35,052 nucleotides of DNA from Saccoglossus kowalevskii. Lineage: Eukaryota > Hemichordata > Enteropneusta > Harrimaniidae. Of the stretch, positions 11,828 through 24,427 are shown piece by piece. The notes below the pieces were generated by a model. That model did not search any database. It saw only the letters and a program-made list of their open reading frames with translations, and had not been told where the DNA came from. Position 1 is the stretch's first letter. Each line of letters opens with the position of its first letter. The stretch spans positions 1 through 35,052 of the forward strand of contig NW_003143022.1 of assembly GCF_000003605.2 (NCBI RefSeq). The letters are read 5' to 3'. Position numbers and translations under genes: made by a program.

Positions 11828-12138
11828 CGTTTCATCTACCAATTACTTGGGCGTTTCATCTACCAATTACTTGGGCGTTCATCTACCAATTACTTGGGCG
11901 TTTCATCTACCAATTACTTGGGCGTTTCATCTACCAATTACTTGGGCGTTTCATCTACCAATTACTTGGGCGTTTCATCTACCAATTACTTGGGCGTTTC
12001 ATCTACCAATTACTTGGGCGTTTCATCTACCAATTACGTGTGCGTTTCATCTACCAATTACGTGTGCGTTTCATCTACCAATTACTTGGGCGTTTCATCT
12101 ACCAATTACTTGGGCGTTTCATCTACCAATTACTTGGG

Positions 12139-12594
12139 CGTTCCATCTACCAATTACTTGGGCGTTCCATCTACCAATTACTTGGGCGTTCCATCTACCA
12201 ATTACTTGGGCGTTCCATCTACCAATTACGTGGGCGTTTCATCTACCAATTACTTGGGCGTTTCATCTACCAATTACTTGGGCGTTTCATCTACCAATTA
12301 CGTGTGCGTTTCATCTACCAATTACTTGGGCGTTTCATCTACCAATTACTTGGGCGTTTCATCTACCAATTACGTGGGCGTTTCATCTACCAATTACGTG
12401 GGCGTTTCATCTACCAATTACGTGTGCGTTTCATCTACCAATTACGTGTGCGTTTCATCTACCAATTACGTGGGCGTTTCATCTACCAATTACTTGTGCG
12501 TTTCATCTACCAATTACGTGTGCGTTTCATCTACCAATTACGTGTGCGTTTCATCTACCAATTACGTGTGCGTTTCATCTACCAATTACGTGTG
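12139..12594 (+). repeat. Block of four T5-to-C units plus 2-2-3-3-2-4-3x4 module
   Basis: Bases 12143, 12167, 12191 and 12215 are C instead of T in four successive units; the fourth ends as type 2. Then come 1-1-3-1-1 and 2-2-3-3-2-4-3-3-3-3. The whole order recurs at 15499-15954, exactly 140 units downstream. A T deletion near 11878 lies about 260 bp upstream. Confidence 0.9.
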
Positions 12595-12978
12595 CGTTTC
12601 ATCTACCAATTACTTGGGCGTTTCATCTACCAATTACTTGGGCGTTTCATCTACCAATTACTTGGGCGTTTCATCTACCAATTACTTGGGCGTTTCATCT
12701 ACCAATTACTTGGGCGTTTCATCTACCAATTACTTGGGCGTTTCATCTACCAATTACTTGGGCGTTTCATCTACCAATTACTTGGGCGTTTCATCTACCA
12801 ATTACTTGGGCGTTTCATCTACCAATTACTTGGGCGTTTCATCTACCAATTACTTGGGCGTTTCATCTACCAATTACTTGGGCGTTTCATCTACCAATTA
12901 CGTGGGCGTTTCATCTACCAATTACGTGTGCGTTTCATCTACCAATTACTTGTGCGTTTCATCTACCAATTACGTGGG

Positions 12979-13026
12979 CGTTTCATCTACCAATTACGAG
13001 GGCGTTTCATCGACCAATTACGTGGG
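12979..13026 (+). repeat. Two-unit double marker (T21-to-A, T10-to-G), copy 1
   Basis: Base 12999 is A instead of T and base 13012, in the next unit, is G instead of T. Both changes recur together at 24208 and 24221 and nowhere else. The surrounding order 2-3-4-2-marker-2-1-1-3 is also shared. Confidence 0.92.
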
Positions 13027-13290
13027 CGTTTCATCTACCAATTACTTGGGCGTTTCATCTACCAATTACTTGGGCGTTTCATCTACCAATTACGTGTGCG
13101 TTTCATCTACCAAATACGTGTGCGTTTCATCTACCAATTACTTGGGCGTTTCATCTACCAATTACTTGGGCGTTTCATCTACCAATTACTTGGGCGTTTC
13201 ATCTACCAATTACTTGGGCGTTTCATCTACCAATTACGTGTGCGTTTCATCTACCAATTACGTGTGCGTTTCATCTACCAATTACTTGGG

Positions 13291-13530
13291 CGTTTCATCT
13301 ACCAATTACTTGTGCGTTTCATCTACCAATTACTTGTGCGTTTCATCTACCAATTACTTGTGCGTTTCATCTACCAATTACTTGGGCGTTTCATCTACCA
13401 ATTACTTGGGCGTTTCATCTACCAATTACTTGGGCGTTTCATCTACCAATTACTTGTGCGTTTCATCTACCAATTACTTGTGCGTTTCATCTACCAATTA
13501 CGTGTGCGTTTCATCTACCAATTACGTGTG
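13291..13530 (+). repeat. Type-4-rich stretch
   Basis: The order is 4-4-4-1-1-1-4-4-3-3. Type 4 is the rarest of the four states, and this is one of the few places where it forms runs. A unit with T16-to-A (base 13114) lies just upstream. Confidence 0.85.
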
Positions 13531-14058
13531 CGTTTCATCTACCAATTACTTGGGCGTTTCATCTACCAATTACTTGGGCGTTTCATCTACCAATTACTTG
13601 GGCGTTTCATCTACCAATTACTTGGGCGTTTCATCTACCAATTACTTGGGCGTTTCATCTACCAATTACGTGGGCGTTTCATCTACCAATTACTTGGGCG
13701 TTTCATCTACCAATTACTTGGGCGTTTCATCTACCAATTACTTGGGCGTTTCATCTACCAATTACTTGGGCGTTTCATCTACCAATTACGTGTGCGTTTC
13801 ATCTACCAATTACGTGTGCGTTTCATCTACCAATTACGTGTGCGTTTCATCTACCAATTACGTGTGCGTTTCATCTACCAATTACTTGGGCGTTTCATCT
13901 ACCAATTACTTGGGCGTTTCATCTACCAATTACTTGGGCGTTTCATCTACCAATTACGTGTGCGTTTCATCTACCAATTACTTGGGCGTTTCATCTACCA
14001 ATTACTTGGGCGTTTCATCTACCAATTACTTGGGCGTTTCATCTACCAATTACTTGGG

Positions 14059-14154
14059 CGTTTCATCTATCAATTACTTGGGCGTTTCATCTACCAATTA
14101 CTTGGGCGTTTCATCTACCAATTACTTGGGCGTTTCATCTAACAATTACGTGTG
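14059..14154 (+). repeat. C12-to-T / C12-to-A marker pair, 72 bp spacing
   Basis: C12-to-T at 14070 and C12-to-A at 14142 lie three units apart, as at 19468 and 19540. At 1998, 5359 and 33431 the two markers are two units apart. Five linked pairs therefore fall into two size classes that differ by one unit. Confidence 0.9.
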
Positions 14155-14226
14155 CGTTTCATCTACCAATTACTTGGGCGTTTCATCTACCAATTACGTG
14201 TGCGTTTCATCTACCAATTACGTGTG

Positions 14227-14466
14227 CGTTTCATCTACCAATTACGTGGGCGTTTCATCTACCAATTACGTGGGCGTTTCATCTACCAATTACGTGGGCG
14301 TTTCATCTACCAATTACGTGTGCGTTTCATCTACCAATTACGTGGGCGTTTCATCTACCAATTACGTGTGCGTTTCATCTACCAATTACGTGTGCGTTTC
14401 ATCTACCAATTACGTGTGCGTTTCATCTACCAATTACGTGTGCGTTTCATCTACCAATTACGTGTG
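14227..14466 (+). repeat. Type-2-run module, copy 5 (no type 4)
   Basis: The order is 2x3-3-2-3x5, then type 1. The type-4 unit expected within the type-3 run is absent. Confidence 0.8.
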
Positions 14467-14514
14467 CGTTTCATCTACCAATTACTTGGGCGTTTCATCT
14501 ACCAATTACTTGGG

Positions 14515-14754
14515 CGTTTCATCTACCAATTACGTGGGCGTTTCATCTACCAATTACGTGGGCGTTTCATCTACCAATTACGTGTGCGTTTCATCTACCA
14601 ATTACGTGTGCGTTTCATCTACCAATTACGTGGGCGTTTCATCTACCAATTACTTGTGCGTTTCATCTACCAATTACGTGTGCGTTTCATCTACCAATTA
14701 CGTGTGCGTTTCATCTACCAATTACGTGTGCGTTTCATCTACCAATTACGTGTG
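14515..14754 (+). repeat. 2-2-3-3-2-4-3x4 module
   Basis: Ten units match 3619-3858, 12355-12594 and 15715-15954 in type order. Here the following type-1 run is eleven units long and leads into the second block of T5-to-C units. Confidence 0.88.
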
Positions 14755-15018
14755 CGTTTCATCTACCAATTACTTGGGCGTTTCATCTACCAATTACTTG
14801 GGCGTTTCATCTACCAATTACTTGGGCGTTTCATCTACCAATTACTTGGGCGTTTCATCTACCAATTACTTGGGCGTTTCATCTACCAATTACTTGGGCG
14901 TTTCATCTACCAATTACTTGGGCGTTTCATCTACCAATTACTTGGGCGTTTCATCTACCAATTACTTGGGCGTTTCATCTACCAATTACTTGGGCGTTTC
15001 ATCTACCAATTACTTGGG

Positions 15019-15498
15019 CGTTCCATCTACCAATTACTTGGGCGTTCCATCTACCAATTACTTGGGCGTTCCATCTACCAATTACTTGGGCGTTCCATCT
15101 ACCAATTACGTGGGCGTTTCATCTACCAATTACTTGGGCGTTTCATCTACCAATTACTTGGGCGTTTCATCTACCAATTACGTGTGCGTTTCATCTACCA
15201 ATTACTTGGGCGTTTCATCTACCAATTACTTGGGCGTTTCATCTACCAATTACGTGGGCGTTTCATCTACCAATTACGTGGGCGTTTCATCTACCAATTA
15301 CTTGGGCGTTTCATCTACCAATTACTTGGGCGTTTCATCTACCAATTACTTGGGCGTTTCATCTACCAATTACTTGGGCGTTTCATCTACCAATTACTTG
15401 GGCGTTTCATCTACCAATTACTTTGGCGTTTCATCTACCAATTACTTGGGCGTTTCATCTACCAATTACTTGGGCGTTTCATCTACCAATTACTTGGG
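15019..15498 (+). repeat. 480 bp tandem duplication, copy 1 (T5-to-C block)
   Basis: Four T5-to-C units (bases 15023, 15047, 15071, 15095), the last ending as type 2, are followed by 1-1-3-1-1-2-2 and a type-1 run. The T5-to-C block restarts at 15503, exactly 20 units later. A private G22-to-T change at 15424 lies in the linking type-1 run. Confidence 0.9.
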
Positions 15499-15954
15499 CG
15501 TTCCATCTACCAATTACTTGGGCGTTCCATCTACCAATTACTTGGGCGTTCCATCTACCAATTACTTGGGCGTTCCATCTACCAATTACGTGGGCGTTTC
15601 ATCTACCAATTACTTGGGCGTTTCATCTACCAATTACTTGGGCGTTTCATCTACCAATTACGTGTGCGTTTCATCTACCAATTACTTGGGCGTTTCATCT
15701 ACCAATTACTTGGGCGTTTCATCTACCAATTACGTGGGCGTTTCATCTACCAATTACGTGGGCGTTTCATCTACCAATTACGTGTGCGTTTCATCTACCA
15801 ATTACGTGTGCGTTTCATCTACCAATTACGTGGGCGTTTCATCTACCAATTACTTGTGCGTTTCATCTACCAATTACGTGTGCGTTTCATCTACCAATTA
15901 CGTGTGCGTTTCATCTACCAATTACGTGTGCGTTTCATCTACCAATTACGTGTG
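15499..15954 (+). repeat. 480 bp tandem duplication, copy 2 (T5-to-C block)
   Basis: Four T5-to-C units (15503, 15527, 15551, 15575) are followed by 1-1-3-1-1-2-2-3-3-2-4-3-3-3-3. Copy 1 breaks off after 2-2, so the duplication junction lies near 15300. The order here equals 12139-12594. Confidence 0.9.
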
Positions 15955-16290
15955 CGTTTCATCTACCAATTACTTGGGCGTTTCATCTACCAATTACTTG
16001 GGCGTTTCATCTACCAATTACTTGGGCGTTTCATCTACCAATTACTTGGGCGTTTCATCTACCAATTACTTGGGCGTTTCATCTACCAATTACTTGGGCG
16101 TTTCATCTACCAATTACTTGGGCGTTTCATCTACCAATTACGTGGGCGTTTCATCTACCAATTACGTGTGCGTTTCATCTACCAATTACGTGTGCGTTTC
16201 ATCTACCAATTACTTGGGCGTTTCATCTACCAATTACTTGGGCGTTTCATCTACCAATTACTTGGGCGTTTCATCTACCAATTACTTGGG

Positions 16291-16314
16291 CGTTTCATCT
16301 AACAATTACTTGGG
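16291..16314 (+). repeat. C12-to-A unit of type 1
   Basis: Base 16302 is A, creating TAA in one frame. The other five C12-to-A units are type 3; this one is type 1 and lacks a nearby C12-to-T partner. A T is deleted about 76 bases downstream, near 16378. Confidence 0.85.
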
Positions 16315-16481
16315 CGTTTCATCTACCAATTACTTGGGCGTTTCATCTACCAATTACTTGGGCGTTTCATCTACCAATACTTGGGCGTTTCATCTACCAA
16401 TTACTTGGGCGTTTCATCTACCAATTACTTGGGCGTTTCATCTACCAATTACTTGGGCGTTTCATCTACCAATTACTTGGG

Positions 16482-16673
16482 CGTTTCATCTACCAATTAC
16501 GTGGGCGTTTCATCTACCAATTACGTGGGCGTTTCATCTACCAATTACGTGGGCGTTTCATCTACCAATTACGTGGGCGTTTCATCTACCAATTACGTGG
16601 GCGTTTCATCTACCAATTACGTGGGCGTTTCATCTACCAATTACTTGGGCGTTTCATCTACCAATTACTTGGA
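16482..16673 (+). repeat. Type-2 run (six) with G24-to-A ending
   Basis: Six type-2 units, one type-1 unit and the G24-to-A unit (base 16673) match 6404-6595 and 9165-9356 in order. Confidence 0.88.
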
Positions 16674-17057
16674 CGTTTCATCTACCAATTACTTGGGCGT
16701 TTCATCTACCAATTACTTGGGCGTTTCATCTACCAATTACTTGGGCGTTTCATCTACCAATTACTTGGGCGTTTCATCTACCAATTACTTGGGCGTTTCA
16801 TCTACCAATTACGTGTGCGTTTCATCTACCAATTACGTGTGCGTTTCATCTACCAATTACGTGTGCGTTTCATCTACCAATTACTTGGGCGTTTCATCTA
16901 CCAATTACTTGGGCGTTTCATCTACCAATTACTTGGGCGTTTCATCTACCAATTACGTGTGCGTTTCATCTACCAATTACGTGTGCGTTTCATCTACCAA
17001 TTACTTGGGCGTTTCATCTACCAATTACTTGGGCGTTTCATCTACCAATTACGTGTG

Positions 17058-17393
17058 CGTTTCATCTATCATTTACTTGGGCGTTTCATCTACCAATTAC
17101 TTGGGCGTTTCATCTACCAATTACTTGGGCGTTTCATCTACCAATTACGTGTGCGTTTCATCTACCAATTACGTGTGCGTTTCATCTACCAATTACGTGG
17201 GCGTTTCATCTACCAATTACGTGGGCGTTTCATCTACCAATTACGTGGGCGTTTCATCTACCAATTACGTGGGCGTTTCATCTACCAATTACGTGGGCGT
17301 TTCATCTACCAATTACGTGTGCGTTTCATCTACCAATTACGTGGGCGTTTCATCTACCAATTACGTGTGCGTTTCATCTACCAATTACGTGTG
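17058..17393 (+). repeat. C12-to-T/A15-to-T unit followed by truncated type-2-run module
   Basis: One unit carries both C12-to-T (17069) and A15-to-T (17072), a pair found again only at 31945. After two type-1 and two or three type-3 units the order is 2x5-3-2-3-3, and the module then stops with a type-1 unit. The same truncation occurs at 32054-32269. Confidence 0.88.
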
Positions 17394-17442
17394 CGTTTCA
17401 TCTACCAATTACTTGGGCGTTTCATCTACCAATTACGTGGGG

Positions 17443-18042
17443 CGTTTCATCTACCAATTACTTGGGCGTTTCATCTACCAATTACTTGGGCGTTTCATCT
17501 ACCAATTACTTGGGCGTTTCATCTACCAATTACTTGGGCGTTTCATCTACCAATTACTTGGGCGTTTCATCTACCAATTACTTGGGCGTTTCATCTACCA
17601 ATTACTTGGGCGTTTCATCTACCAATTACTTGGGCGTTTCATCTACCAATTACTTGGGCGTTTCATCTACCAATTACTTGGGCGTTTCATCTACCAATTA
17701 CTTGGGCGTTTCATCTACCAATTACTTGGGCGTTTCATCTACCAATTACTTGGGCGTTTCATCTACCAATTACTTGGGCGTTTCATCTACCAATTACTTG
17801 GGCGTTTCATCTACCAATTACTTGGGCGTTTCATCTACCAATTACTTGGGCGTTTCATCTACCAATTACTTGGGCGTTTCATCTACCAATTACTTGGGCG
17901 TTTCATCTACCAATTACTTGGGCGTTTCATCTACCAATTACTTGGGCGTTTCATCTACCAATTACTTGGGCGTTTCATCTACCAATTACTTGGGCGTTTC
18001 ATCTACCAATTACTTGGGCGTTTCATCTACCAATTACTTGGG
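17443..18042 (+). repeat. Run of 25 identical type-1 units
   Basis: Twenty-five successive type-1 units (600 bp) show no difference from each other. This is the longest single-type run I find. A G insertion at about 17439-17442 lies at its left edge. Confidence 0.93.
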
Positions 18043-18800
18043 CGTTTCATCTACCAATTACGTGTGCGTTTCATCTACCAATTACGTGTGCGTTTCATCT
18101 ACCAATTACGTGTGCGTTTCATCTACCAATTACTTGGGCGTTTCATCTACCAATTACGTGGGCGTTTCATCTACCAATTACGTGTGCGTTTCATCTACCA
18201 ATTACGTGTGCGTTTCATCTACCAATTACTTGGGCGTTTCATCTACCAATTACTTGGGCGTTTCATCTACCAATTACTTGGGCGTTTCATCTACCAATTA
18301 CTTGGGCGTTTCATCTACCAATTACTTGGGCGTTTCATCTACCAATTACTTGGGCGTTTCATCTACCAATTACTTGGGCGTTTCATCTACCAATTACTTG
18401 GGCGTTTCATCTACCAATTACTTGGGCGTTTCATCTACCAATTACTTGGGCGTTTCATCTACCAATTACTTGGGCGTTTCATCTACCAATTACGTGTGCG
18501 TTTCATCTACCAATTACGTGTGCGTTTCATCTACCAATTACGTGTGCGTTTCATCTACCAATTACGTGTGCGTTTCATCTACCAATTACGTGTGCGTTTC
18601 ATCTACCAATTACTTGGGCGTTTCATCTACCAATTACTTGGGCGTTTCATCTACCAATTACTTGGGCGTTTCATCTACCAATTACTTGGGCGTTTCATCT
18701 ACCAATTACTTGGGCGTTTCATCTACCAATTACTTGGGCGTTTCATCTACCAATTACTTGTGCGTTTCATCTACCAATTACTTGGGCGTTTCATCTACCA

Positions 18801-18925
18801 ATTACTGGGCGTTTCATCTACAATTACTTGGGCGTTTCATCTACCAATTACGTGGGCGTTTCATCTACCAATTACGTGGGCGTTCATCTACCAATTACGT
18901 GGGCGTTTCATCTACCAATTTACGT
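18801..18925 (+). repeat. Indel cluster in five units
   Basis: Within about 120 bases there are three single-base losses (T near 18806, C near 18821, T near 18883) and one gain (T near 18919-18921). The flanks on both sides are regular for hundreds of bases. The cause may be local consensus error or a real damaged patch. Confidence 0.88.
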
Positions 18926-19456
18926 GGGCGTTTCATCTACCAATTACTTGGGCGTTTCATCTACCAATTACTTGGGCGTTTCATCTACCAATTACTTGGG
19001 CGTTTCATCTACCAATTACTTGGGCGTTTCATCTACCAATTACTTGGGCGTTTCATCTACCAATTACTTGGGCGTTTCATCTACCAATTACTTGGGCGTT
19101 TCATCTACCAATTACTTGGGCGTTTCATCTACCAATTACTTGGGCGTTTCATCTACCAATTACTTGGGCGTTTCATCTACCAATTACGTGTGCGTTTCAT
19201 CTACCAATTACGTGTGCGTTTCATCTACCAATTACGTGTGCGTTTCATCTACCAATTACGTGTGCGTTTCATCTACCAATTACTTGGGCGTTTCATCTAC
19301 CAATTACTTGGGCGTTTCATCTACCAATTACGTGTGCGTTTCATCTACCAATTACGTGTGCGTTTCATCTACCAATTACTTGGGCGTTTCATCTACCAAT
19401 TACTTGGGCGTTTCATCTACCAATTACTTGGGCGTTTCATCTACCAATTACTTGGG

Positions 19457-19552
19457 CGTTTCATCTATCAATTACTTGGGCGTTTCATCTACCAATTACT
19501 TGGGCGTTTCATCTACCAATTACTTGGGCGTTTCATCTAACAATTACGTGTG
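19457..19552 (+). repeat. C12-to-T / C12-to-A marker pair, 72 bp spacing, copy 2
   Basis: Markers at 19468 and 19540 are followed by 3-1-3-3-2-2-2, as in the copy at 14070/14142, 225 units upstream after indel correction. A T deletion near 19723 follows. Confidence 0.9.
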
Positions 19553-20006
19553 CGTTTCATCTACCAATTACTTGGGCGTTTCATCTACCAATTACGTGTG
19601 CGTTTCATCTACCAATTACGTGTGCGTTTCATCTACCAATTACGTGGGCGTTTCATCTACCAATTACGTGGGCGTTTCATCTACCAATTACGTGGGCGTT
19701 TCATCTACCAATTACTTGGGCGTTCATCTACCAATTACGTGGGCGTTTCATCTACCAATTACTTGGGCGTTTCATCTACCAATTACTTGGGCGTTTCATC
19801 TACCAATTACGTGGGCGTTTCATCTACCAATTACGTGTGCGTTTCATCTACCAATTACGTGTGCGTTTCATCTACCAATTACTTGGGCGTTTCATCTACC
19901 AATTACTTGGGCGTTTCATCTACCAATTACTTGGGCGTTTCATCTACCAATTACTTGGGCGTTTCATCTACCAATTACGTGTGCGTTTCATCTACCAATT
20001 ACGTGT

Positions 20007-20054
20007 GCGTTTCGTCTACCAATTACTTGTGCGTTTCGTCTACCAATTACTTGT
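20007..20054 (+). repeat. Cluster 3 of A7-to-G units (two units)
   Basis: Two type-4 units carry G at position 7 (20013, 20037). They match the 4-4 centre of clusters 1 and 4 with the outer units missing or reverted. Confidence 0.88.
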
Positions 20055-20367
20055 GCGTTTCATCTACCAATTACTTGGGCGTTTCATCTACCAATTACTT
20101 GGGCGTTTCATCTACCAATTACTTGGGCGTTTCATCTACCAATTACTTGGGCGTTTCATCTACCAATTACTTGGGCGTTTCATCTACCAATTACTTGGGC
20201 GTTTCATCTACCAATTACTTGGGCGTTTCATCTACCAATTACGTGTGCGTTTCATCTACCAATTACTTGGGCGTTTCATCTACCAATTACTTGGGCGTTT
20301 CATCTACCAATTACTTGGGCGTTTCATCTACCAATTACTTGGGCGTTTCATCTACCAATTACTTGGG

Positions 20368-21015
20368 CGTTTCATCTACCAATTACGTGGGCGTTTCATC
20401 TACCAATTACGTGGGCGTTTCATCTACCAATTACGTGGGCGTTTCATCTACCAATTACGTGGGCGTTTCATCTACCAATTACGTGTGCGTTTCATCTACC
20501 AATTACGTGGGCGTTTCATCTACCAATTACGTGTGCGTTTCATCTACCAATTACGTGTGCGTTTCATCTACCAATTACTTGTGCGTTTCATCTACCAATT
20601 ACGTGTGCGTTTCATCTACCAATTACGTGTGCGTTTCATCTACCAATTACGTGTGCGTTTCATCTACCAATTACGTGGGCGTTTCATCTACCAATTACTT
20701 GGGCGTTTCATCTACCAATTACTTGGGCGTTTCATCTACCAATTACTTGGGCGTTTCATCTACCAATTACTTGGGCGTTTCATCTACCAATTACTTGGGC
20801 GTTTCATCTACCAATTACTTGGGCGTTTCATCTACCAATTACTTGGGCGTTTCATCTACCAATTACGTGTGCGTTTCATCTACCAATTACGTGTGCGTTT
20901 CATCTACCAATTACGTGTGCGTTTCATCTACCAATTACTTGTGCGTTTCATCTACCAATTACGTGTGCGTTTCATCTACCAATTACTTGGGCGTTTCATC
21001 TACCAATTACTTGGG
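20368..21015 (+). repeat. 648 bp block duplicated at 33540-34187 (copy 1)
   Basis: Twenty-seven units share the order 2x4-3-2-3-3-4-3-3-3-2-1x7-3-3-3-4-3-1-1 with 33540-34187, 549 units downstream. The first part is the type-2-run module (copy 7). Confidence 0.9.
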
Positions 21016-21399
21016 CGTTTCATCTACCAATTACTTGGGCGTTTCATCTACCAATTACTTGGGCGTTTCATCTACCAATTACTTGGGCGTTTCATCTACC
21101 AATTACTTGGGCGTTTCATCTACCAATTACTTGGGCGTTTCATCTACCAATTACGTGTGCGTTTCATCTACCAATTACGTGTGCGTTTCATCTACCAATT
21201 ACTTGGGCGTTTCATCTACCAATTACTTGTGCGTTTCATCTACCAATTACTTGGGCGTTTCATCTACCAATTACTTGGGCGTTTCATCTACCAATTACTT
21301 GGGCGTTTCATCTACCAATTACTTGGGCGTTTCATCTACCAATTACTTGGGCGTTTCATCTACCAATTACTTGGGCGTTTCATCTACCAATTACTTGGG

Positions 21400-21567
21400 C
21401 GTTTCATCTACCAATTACGTGGGCGTTTCATCTACCAATTACGTGGGCGTTTCATCTACCAATTACGTGGGCGTTTCATCTACCAATTACGTGGGCGTTT
21501 CATCTACCAATTACGTGGGCGTTTCATCTACCAATTACTTGGGCGTTTCATCTACCAATTACTTGGA
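21400..21567 (+). repeat. Type-2 run (five) with G24-to-A ending
   Basis: Five type-2 units, one type-1 unit and the G24-to-A unit (base 21567). It lies about 1.2 kb after a type-2-run module, a spacing close to that seen near 5462/6595, 8367/9356 and 9927/10868. Confidence 0.87.
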
Positions 21568-22359
21568 CGTTTCATCTACCAATTACTTGGGCGTTTCATC
21601 TACCAATTACTTGGGCGTTTCATCTACCAATTACTTGGGCGTTTCATCTACCAATTACTTGGGCGTTTCATCTACCAATTACTTGTGCGTTTCATCTACC
21701 AATTACGTGTGCGTTTCATCTACCAATTACTTGGGCGTTTCATCTACCAATTACTTGGGCGTTTCATCTACCAATTACGTGTGCGTTTCATCTACCAATT
21801 ACGTGTGCGTTTCATCTACCAATTACTTGGGCGTTTCATCTACCAATTACTTGGGCGTTTCATCTACCAATTACTTGGGCGTTTCATCTACCAATTACTT
21901 GGGCGTTTCATCTACCAATTACGTGGGCGTTTCATCTACCAATTACGTGGGCGTTTCATCTACCAATTACGTGGGCGTTTCATCTACCAATTACGTGGGC
22001 GTTTCATCTACCAATTACGTGGGCGTTTCATCTACCAATTACTTGGGCGTTTCATCTACCAATTACTTGGGCGTTTCATCTACCAATTACTTGGGCGTTT
22101 CATCTACCAATTACTTGGGCGTTTCATCTACCAATTACTTGGGCGTTTCATCTACCAATTACTTGGGCGTTTCATCTACCAATTACTTGGGCGTTTCATC
22201 TACCAATTACTTGGGCGTTTCATCTACCAATTACTTGGGCGTTTCATCTACCAATTACTTGGGCGTTTCATCTACCAATTACTTGGGCGTTTCATCTACC
22301 AATTACTTGTGCGTTTCATCTACCAATTACTTGGGCGTTTCATCTACCAATTACTTGGG

Positions 22360-22376
22360 CGTTTCATCTATCTACC
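22360..22376 (+). repeat. 4 bp TCTA insertion within a unit
   Basis: One unit reads CATCTATCTACC instead of CATCTACC, a direct duplication of four bases and the only indel here larger than one base. It looks like replication slippage on a short direct repeat. Confidence 0.93.
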
Positions 22377-24187
22377 AATTACTTGGGCGTTTCATCTACC
22401 AATTACTTGGGCGTTTCATCTACCAATTACTTGGGCGTTTCATCTACCAATTACTTGGGCGTTTCATCTACCAATTACTTGGGCGTTTCATCTACCAATT
22501 ACTTGGGCGTTTCATCTACCAATTACGTGGGCGTTTCATCTACCAATTACGTGGGCGTTTCATCTACCAATTACGTGTGCGTTTCATCTACCAATTACTT
22601 GTGCGTTTCATCTACCAATTACGTGTGCGTTTCATCTACCAATTACTTGGGCGTTTCATCTACCAATTACTTGGGCGTTTCATCTACCAATTACTTGGGC
22701 GTTTCATCTACCAATTACTTGGGCGTTTCATCTACCAATTACTTGGGCGTTTCATCTACCAATTACTTGGGCGTTTCATCTACCAATTACTTGGGCGTTT
22801 CATCTACCAATTACGTGTGCGTTTCATCTACCAATTACGTGTGCGTTTCATCTACCAATTACTTGGGCGTTTCATCTACCAATTACGTGTGCGTTTCATC
22901 TACCAATTACTTGGGCGTTTCATCTACCAATTACTTGGGCGTTTCATCTACCAATTACTTGGGCGTTTCATCTACCAATTACTTGGGCGTTTCATCTACC
23001 AATTACTTGGGCGTTTCATCTACCAATTACTTGGGCGTTTCATCTACCAATTACTTGGGCGTTTCATCTACCAATTACTTGGGCGTTTCATCTACCAATT
23101 ACTTGGGCGTTTCATCTACCAATTACTTGGGCGTTTCATCTACCAATTACTTGGGCGTTTCATCTACCAATTACGTGTGCGTTTCATCTACCAATTACGT
23201 GTGCGTTTCATCTACCAATTACGTGTGCGTTTCATCTACCAATTACGTGTGCGTTTCATCTACCAATTACTTGGGCGTTTCATCTACCAATTACGTGGGC
23301 GTTTCATCTACCAATTACGTGGGCGTTTCATCTACCAATTACTTGGGCGTTTCATCTACCAATTACTTGGGCGTTTCATCTACCAATTACTTGGGCGTTT
23401 CATCTACCAATTACTTGTGCGTTTCATCTACCAATTACGTGTGCGTTTCATCTACCAATTACTTGGGCGTTTCATCTACCAATTACGTGTGCGTTTCATC
23501 TACCAATTACTTGGGCGTTTCATCTACCAATTACTTGGGCGTTTCATCTACCAATTACTTGGGCGTTTCATCTACCAATTACTTGGGCGTTTCATCTACC
23601 AATTACTTGGGCGTTTCATCTACCAATTACTTGGGCGTTTCATCTACCAATTACTTGGGCGTTTCATCTACCAATTACTTGGGCGTTTCATCTACCAATT
23701 ACGTGTGCGTTTCATCTACCAATTACGTGTGCGTTTCATCTACCAATTACTTGGGCGTTTCATCTACCAATTACTTGGGCGTTTCATCTACCAATTACGT
23801 GTGCGTTTCATCTACCAATTACGTGTGCGTTTCATCTACCAATTACTTGTGCGTTTCATCTACCAATTACGTGGGCGTTTCATCTACCAATTACGTGGGC
23901 GTTTCATCTACCAATTACGTGGGCGTTTCATCTACCAATTACTTGGGCGTTTCATCTACCAATTACTTGGGCGTTTCATCTACCAATTACTTGGGCGTTT
24001 CATCTACCAATTACTTGGGCGTTTCATCTACCAATTACTTGGGCGTTTCATCTACCAATTACTTGGGCGTTTCATCTACCAATTACTTGGGCGTTTCATC
24101 TACCAATTACGTGGGCGTTTCATCTACCAATTACGTGTGCGTTTCATCTACCAATTACTTGTGCGTTTCATCTACCAATTACGTGGG

Positions 24188-24235
24188 CGTTTCATCTACC
24201 AATTACGAGGGCGTTTCATCGACCAATTACGTGGG
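24188..24235 (+). repeat. Two-unit double marker (T21-to-A, T10-to-G), copy 2
   Basis: Bases 24208 and 24221 carry the same two changes as 12999 and 13012. The distance between copies is 467 units after indel correction. Confidence 0.92.
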
Positions 24236-24427
24236 CGTTTCATCTACCAATTACTTGGGCGTTTCATCTACCAATTACTTGGGCGTTTCATCTACCAATT
24301 ACGTGTGCGTTTCATCTACCAATTACTTGGGCGTTTCATCTACCAATTACTTGGGCGTTTCATCTACCAATTACTTGGGCGTTTCATCTACCAATTACTT
24401 GGGCGTTTCATCTACCAATTACTTGGG

